DNA from: Kosakonia oryzae
GTDB lineage: Bacteria; Pseudomonadota; Gammaproteobacteria; Enterobacterales; Enterobacteriaceae
DNA: 64,000 bases
Reading direction: 5' to 3'
Assembly (NCBI RefSeq): GCF_001658025.2
Contig: NZ_CP014007.2
Location: 2,108,001 to 2,172,000, forward strand
Shown here: piece by piece, positions 59,697-64,000 of the stretch
How the letters are laid out: each line of letters starts with the position of its first letter
Numbering within the stretch: the stretch's first letter is position 1
Notes under the pieces: model-generated
What the model saw: only the letters and a program-made list of their open reading frames with translations
What the model was told of the DNA's origin: nothing
Database searches by the model: none
Position numbers and translations under genes: made by a program

Positions 59697-60092
59697 CTAA
59701 TGCAGGGAGAAAACCAACTCCCAGGGCATATACCACAGGTTGGCCAGCACCATCAGCACCAGCGAACAAAACGTTGCACCCATACCAGAACGACGCCAGC
59801 GAACCAGCCGATGGTGGTATCCGTAATAATGCATCAGGCGACCAACAATCAACATCATCCCGCAGATATGCACCATCCAGGTTTCTGCGCCGTCCATCTC
59901 CATGAACAGCAACAACAGCAGCGCGACAGGAATATATTCCACGGCATTACCATGAATGCGTATCGCGCTTTGCAGTTCACTGAACCCGCCGTCGCCATAA
60001 CTGACGCGATATTGTGAACGCAGGCGGATAACATCAAAAGAAAACTTCAGCAGCAATAATGCACCCAGCACGGCGTAGAGCGCGCTAACCAT
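59697..60092 (-). CDS. yecN: MAPEG-family membrane protein YecN
   Basis: This 131-residue inner-membrane protein of the MAPEG superfamily has four hydrophobic helices. FSELQSAIRIHGNAVEYIP is the family signature region with the conserved Arg-Asn-E pattern. The E. coli protein is the same length. An enzymatic (glutathione-type) role has not been settled. Confidence 0.93.
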   Translation of the reverse strand: MVSALYAVLGALLLLKFSFDVIRLRSQYRVSYGDGGFSELQSAIRIHGNAVEYIPVALLLLLFMEMDGAETWMVHICGMMLIVGRLMHYYGYHHRLVRWRRSGMGATFCSLVLMVLANLWYMPWELVFSLH

Positions 60093-60144
60093 ACTAACTC
60101 CCTTTACGATGATGGCGATGGCTTCTCAATGATAGGTGCTTCAC

Positions 60145-60963
60145 TCAAAAAAGAGAAGATTGCTGCGGAAGGGAAGGCGCCGCGCCAATAGCCGGGATGG
60201 CGGTGGAAAGATCCTGCCACAGCGTCTCAACCAGTTCCGGCGCCTGGGCGATATCCGGGGTATGCAGGAAAAGATACGGTGTGGTGGTCTGTTCCCATTG
60301 CGGCAACTTTTCCAGCCAGACGGCGAAAAGCTGCCGATTCTGCGCCATATTGTCGCTACCAATGAAACGCACCATAGGATGATGAGCGGTGATCAGCGCA
60401 TGTACCGGCACTTTCGGTTTTTTGCGCTGGGCTTCAATCACGGCTTCACTGTGCGCAATTGCGCTGTGCACCGGACGGCTGTCAAGGATCACGCGGTTGA
60501 CGCCACGGGCATGCAAACCCTGATTAAGGGCTTTTTCTTCTTCGCCTTTGGCGAAAAAGAGCGGGTGGCGCACTTCGACGCCGTAGGTAAATTCCCCGGG
60601 AAGCGCATCAAGAAATGCCCACAGTGCAGGCAAGTCCCGCGGTGAGAAAACGGCCGGAAGTTGTAACCAGTACTGACCTATTCGTCCCGCTAACGGGGAC
60701 ATGCGGCTGAAAAATTCCGCTGTCAGATCGTCGCAATTTCGCAGCGCCGCCTGGTGCGAAATGGTGGCCGGAAATTTAAAACAGAAGCGAAAATCATCGC
60801 TGGTCTGCGCGTACCAGCGCGCGACGACCTCCGCTTTGGGAAGCGCATACAGCGTGGTGTTGCCTTCGACACAGTTGAAGTGGCGGGCATACGCCTCAAG
60901 ACTGTCAATGCCAAGACGCACCCATTTCGGGTGCGACCATTGCGGCAGGCCGACATACATCAT
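60145..60963 (-). CDS. yecE: DUF72 family protein YecE
   Basis: YecE (272 aa) is a TIM-barrel DUF72 protein of unknown activity. Conserved blocks are [29 protein letters not shown] and [18 protein letters not shown]. The start at 60963 overlaps the yecD stop as ATGA and gives the E. coli length; a longer frame to 61062 lies inside yecD. Confidence 0.95.
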   Translation of the reverse strand: MMYVGLPQWSHPKWVRLGIDSLEAYARHFNCVEGNTTLYALPKAEVVARWYAQTSDDFRFCFKFPATISHQAALRNCDDLTAEFFSRMSPLAGRIGQYWLQLPAVFSPRDLPALWAFLDALPGEFTYGVEVRHPLFFAKGEEEKALNQGLHARGVNRVILDSRPVHSAIAHSEAVIEAQRKKPKVPVHALITAHHPMVRFIGSDNMAQNRQLFAVWLEKLPQWEQTTTPYLFLHTPDIAQAPELVETLWQDLSTAIPAIGAAPSLPQQSSLF

Positions 60964-61526
60964 AACGCGCTGAGGATCTCGTCCGTGCTGCGCACGCGGC
61001 TGATGCGCGGGAAGATATTTTTCATGCTGCCCTGATGCTGTTCGGCATTCGCCGCGCTGCACGCATCTTCAGCAAGCACCAGCGAGAAGCCCAGTTCCCA
61101 GGCATTACGGGCGGTGGATTCCACCCCGATATTGGTGGAAATGCCGCACAGCACAATGGTATCAATCCCGCGACGGCGCAGTTGCAGCTCCAGATCGGTG
61201 CCGTAAAAGGCGCCCCACTGACGCTTGGTTACTTCGATGTCGCTCTCTTTTTTCCCCAATGCTTGCGGGTAAGTCCACCAGTTATCCGGCAACGCATGGC
61301 CGCCTGTCGCGGCGTCAACCGGTTGTTTCAGCGCTTCGGCGAAATCCGCTGACCAGCCCACGCGTACCAGCACAACAGGTGCACCGTTCGCACGAAATTT
61401 TTCCGCCAGAGCAGCGGCGCGTTTTACCACATCCTGTGCCGCGTGAGGACCACCGGCGAAAGGCAGAATTCCTTCCTGTAAATCGATCACCACCAGAGCG
61501 GTTTTCTCAGCATTGAGCTTCAGCAT
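60960..61526 (-). CDS. yecD: Isochorismatase-like cysteine hydrolase YecD
   Basis: YecD (188 aa) is an isochorismatase-superfamily hydrolase. The catalytic aspartate is D15 in [13 protein letters not shown], a lysine is in [13 protein letters not shown], and the cysteine is in [22 protein letters not shown] chose the ATG at 61526 because AGGAG is five bases upstream; an ATG three bases earlier is too close. Its end is coupled to yecE. Confidence 0.95.
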   Translation of the reverse strand: MLKLNAEKTALVVIDLQEGILPFAGGPHAAQDVVKRAAALAEKFRANGAPVVLVRVGWSADFAEALKQPVDAATGGHALPDNWWTYPQALGKKESDIEVTKRQWGAFYGTDLELQLRRRGIDTIVLCGISTNIGVESTARNAWELGFSLVLAEDACSAANAEQHQGSMKNIFPRISRVRSTDEILSAL

Positions 61527-61685
61527 CATAACTCCTGAAAAATGAATGACGTCGGTGGATACCTTACGCGTTCTGCACGCCAGCGCGGTGTAGAAATTTT
61601 GTTAATTTTTGTGAGAATGCGCAATAAGCGCGCAGCAAACGTGCGTACAGTCAGTAGCGGGCTTATCGTTGGTCAGAATTTCCAG

Positions 61686-61691
61686 TATAAT
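61686..61691 (+). promoter_or_regulatory. Candidate -10 of the aspS promoter
   Basis: A perfect TATAAT lies about 100 bases before aspS. The expected -35 region (TTATCG near 61663) is weak, and no other strong promoter was seen in the 267-base gap after yecD. Confidence 0.45.
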
Positions 61692-61793
61692 AGCCCCCTT
61701 TTTTCATCCAGTAGTGACATACGAAAATAGCTGCCACCAGAATGCCTGCCGCGCAGGTGACAGGTCGCGCGCAGCTAATTTAAGGGATATCTC

Positions 61794-63572
61794 ATGCGTA
61801 CAGTATATTGCGGGCAGCTTAATCAGTCCCATGTGGGGCAGCAAGTAACGCTTTGTGGGTGGGTCAACCGTCGTCGTGACCTCGGTAGCCTTATCTTTAT
61901 TGATATGCGCGATCGTGAAGGCATCGTGCAGGTGTTTTTCGACCCGGACCGTAAGGATGCGTTCCAGCTCGCCTCTGAACTGCGTAATGAGTTCTGTATT
62001 CAGATTACCGGTACCGTTCGTGCCCGTGACGCGAAAAACGTCAACAAAGATATGGCTACCGGCGAAGTTGAAGTGTTCGCCACTGAACTGAACATCATCA
62101 ACCGTTCCGATGTGCTGCCGCTGGACTCCAACCACGTCAACACCGAAGAAGCGCGTCTGAAATATCGCTATCTCGATCTGCGTCGTCCGGAAATGGCGCA
62201 GCGCCTGAAAACCCGTGCGAAAATCACCAGTTTCGTGCGTCGCTTTATGGACGATCACGGCTTCCTCGATATCGAAACGCCGATGCTGACGAAAGCCACG
62301 CCGGAAGGCGCACGCGACTACCTCGTACCTTCGCGCGTGCATAAAGGCAAATTTTACGCGCTGCCGCAGTCCCCACAGCTGTTCAAACAGCTGCTGATGA
62401 TGTCCGGTTTTGACCGTTATTATCAGATCGTTAAATGCTTCCGTGATGAAGACCTGCGCGCTGACCGTCAGCCGGAATTTACCCAGATTGATGTGGAAAC
62501 CTCTTTCATGACCGCGCCGCAGGTGCGTGAAGTGATGGAAGCGTTAGTGCGTCAGCTGTGGCTGGAAATTAAAGGTGTTGATCTGGGGGATTTCCCGATC
62601 ATGACCTTTGCTGAAGCAGAGCGCCGCTATGGTTCTGATAAACCGGATCTGCGTAACCCGATGGAACTGGTGGACGTGGCTGACCTGCTGAAAACGGTCG
62701 AATTTAAAGTCTTCTCCGGCCCGGCAAACGATGCAAAAGGTCGCGTTGCCGCGCTGCGTGTGCCAGGTGGCGCACAACTTAGCCGTAAACAAATTGACGA
62801 CTACGGCAAATTTATTGAAATCTACGGCGCGAAAGGCCTGGCGTACATCAAGGTTAATGAAGCAGCGAAAGGCCTGGAAGGCATTACCAGCCCGGTGGCC
62901 AAGTTCCTGAATGCTGAAATTGTCAGCGCGATCCTTGAGCGCACGGGCGCGCAGGACGGCGACATGATCTTCTTCGGCGCGGACCACAAGAAAGTGGTTG
63001 CTGATGCGCTGGGCGCGTTGCGTCTGAAGCTCGGTAAAGATCTGAATCTGACAGACGAAGCGAAGTGGGCTCCGTTGTGGGTTATCGACTTCCCGATGTT
63101 TGAAGATGACGGTGAAGGCGGTCTGACGGCGATGCACCATCCGTTCACCTCGCCGAAAGACATGACCGCTGCCGAGCTGAAAGCGGCGCCGGAAGATGCG
63201 GTGGCTAACGCCTACGATATGGTGATCAACGGTTACGAAGTGGGCGGCGGTTCTGTCCGTATCCACAGCGGCGAAATGCAGCAGACCGTGTTCAGCATCC
63301 TGGGGATTAACGAGCAGGAACAGCGCGAGAAGTTTGGTTTCCTGCTTGATGCGCTGAAATACGGTACGCCGCCGCATGCGGGCTTGGCATTCGGCCTGGA
63401 TCGTCTGACCATGCTGCTGACCGGTACCGATAACATCCGTGACGTTATTGCCTTCCCGAAAACCACGGCGGCAGCCTGTCTACTGACCGAAGCGCCGAGT
63501 TTCGCTAACCCGGCCGCGCTGGCGGAACTGGGCATTGCGGTGGTCAAAAAAGAGACCCCGGAGAATAAATAA
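61794..63572 (+). CDS. aspS: Aspartyl-tRNA synthetase
   Basis: AspRS (592 aa, E. coli 590) charges tRNA-Asp. It has an N-terminal OB-fold anticodon domain ([28 protein letters not shown]), class II motif 2 ([18 protein letters not shown]) and a late motif 3 ([15 protein letters not shown]). The bacterial GAD insertion occupies ~290-420. It is two bases ahead of nudB. Confidence 0.98.
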   Translation: MRTVYCGQLNQSHVGQQVTLCGWVNRRRDLGSLIFIDMRDREGIVQVFFDPDRKDAFQLASELRNEFCIQITGTVRARDAKNVNKDMATGEVEVFATELNIINRSDVLPLDSNHVNTEEARLKYRYLDLRRPEMAQRLKTRAKITSFVRRFMDDHGFLDIETPMLTKATPEGARDYLVPSRVHKGKFYALPQSPQLFKQLLMMSGFDRYYQIVKCFRDEDLRADRQPEFTQIDVETSFMTAPQVREVMEALVRQLWLEIKGVDLGDFPIMTFAEAERRYGSDKPDLRNPMELVDVADLLKTVEFKVFSGPANDAKGRVAALRVPGGAQLSRKQIDDYGKFIEIYGAKGLAYIKVNEAAKGLEGITSPVAKFLNAEIVSAILERTGAQDGDMIFFGADHKKVVADALGALRLKLGKDLNLTDEAKWAPLWVIDFPMFEDDGEGGLTAMHHPFTSPKDMTAAELKAAPEDAVANAYDMVINGYEVGGGSVRIHSGEMQQTVFSILGINEQEQREKFGFLLDALKYGTPPHAGLAFGLDRLTMLLTGTDNIRDVIAFPKTTAAACLLTEAPSFANPAALAELGIAVVKKETPENK

Positions 63573-63573
63573 G

Positions 63574-64000
63574 ATGCCATTCAAGCATCCCGTTTCCGTG
63601 CTGGTGGTAATTTACGCGCAGGACACGAAACGGGTGCTGATGTTGCAGCGACGCGACGATCCCGATTTCTGGCAGTCGGTAACCGGCAGCCTGGAAGCGG
63701 GGGAGAACGCAACGCAAGCCGCCCTGCGTGAAGTAAAGGAAGAGGTCGAAATCGATGTTGTCTGCGAGCAACTGACCTTAGTCGACTGTCAGCGCACGGT
63801 GGAGTATGAAATCTTTAGTCATTTACGTCATCGCTATGCGCCGGGCGTAACGCACAATACCGAATCCTGGTTTTGTCTTGCGCTGCCCCATGAACGTCCG
63901 ATTGTTTTTACCGAACATCTGACGTACCGCTGGCTTGATGCCCCCGCAGCGGCGGCATTAACCAAATCATGGAGCAACCGGCAGGCGATTGAAGAATTTG
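63574..64000 (+). CDS. nudB: Dihydroneopterin triphosphate diphosphatase NudB (3' end outside window)
   Basis: NudB removes pyrophosphate from dihydroneopterin triphosphate in folate synthesis. The visible 142 residues contain the Nudix box GSLEAGENATQAALREVKEEVEID. The N terminus MPFKHPVSVLVVIYAQDTKR lacks a few residues found at the E. coli start. The gene runs off the window; about eight residues would be missing by comparison with E. coli (150 aa). Confidence 0.95.
   Translation, partial: MPFKHPVSVLVVIYAQDTKRVLMLQRRDDPDFWQSVTGSLEAGENATQAALREVKEEVEIDVVCEQLTLVDCQRTVEYEIFSHLRHRYAPGVTHNTESWFCLALPHERPIVFTEHLTYRWLDAPAAAALTKSWSNRQAIEEF

Overview
This 64 kb window comes from the chromosome of an enterobacterium close to Escherichia, Enterobacter and Kosakonia. 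The gene order follows the E. coli fliA-sdiA-uvrC-pgsA-tyrP-ara-ots-flhDC-che-flhBA-argS-aspS block, and most proteins can be aligned by memory to E. coli K-12 counterparts at full length. Plant-associated traits (rhamnogalacturonide use, flagellin glycosylation genes, a phytocystatin-like protein) would suit a Kosakonia- or Enterobacter-like organism, but the genus cannot be fixed from sequence reading alone.

Layout. (1) 1-8647: carbohydrate genes next to fliA, the usual site of enterobacterial flagellin-modification islands (between fliC and fliA). There are two related large glycosyltransferases and an operon of DegT aminotransferase, ATP-grasp ligase and Gfo/Idh/MocA oxidoreductase. (2) 8648-9525: AT-rich, poorly coding DNA with a nested inverted repeat. 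(3) 9570-15675: fliA-fliZ, the cystine/sulfur module tcyJ-dcyD-tcyL-tcyN, the orphan quorum receptor sdiA, and yecF. (4) 16140-19748: uvrY-uvrC-pgsA and a Gly-Cys-Leu tRNA operon. (5) 19928-26500: tyrP with TyrR boxes, yecH, ftnA, yecR, an RpiB-like isomerase and a DHA2 transporter that look like a local insertion, the 27-residue gene azuC, yecJ, and a DJ-1/PfpI gene where E. coli has ftnB. yecA, present in E. coli beside tyrP, is missing. (6) 26817-33229: araFGH, otsBA, uspC. (7) 33728-50825: the flagellar and chemotaxis core: flhDC with recognisable CRP, promoter and RcsAB sites; motAB-cheAW; a sigma-28 promoter then tar-tap-cheRBYZ; an inserted CPBP membrane protease; and flhBAE. (8) 51128-54398: a rhiT-rhiN pair and a small cystatin (stefin)-like gene inserted between flhE and argS. 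(9) 54544-64000: argS, yecM, cutC, cmoAB, yecN, yecE, yecD, aspS and the start of nudB.

How it fits together. CRP and Rcs inputs act on flhDC. FlhDC should drive fliA and the flhBA class. FliA (sigma-28) drives tar-tap-cheRBYZ, and FliZ tunes the cascade. The left-hand island probably builds and attaches a modified amino sugar to flagellin. CRP-type control recurs in the window (azuC, flhDC, probably ara).

Most notable items: the bacterial stefin-like protein at 54108-54398 carrying a QxVxG-type motif, the DegT/ATP-grasp/Gfo-Idh sugar operon with a possible sigma-54 promoter, azuC with two CRP-like sites, and the split of the che and flh operons by a CPBP protease. No CRISPR array, insertion sequence or prophage gene was seen.
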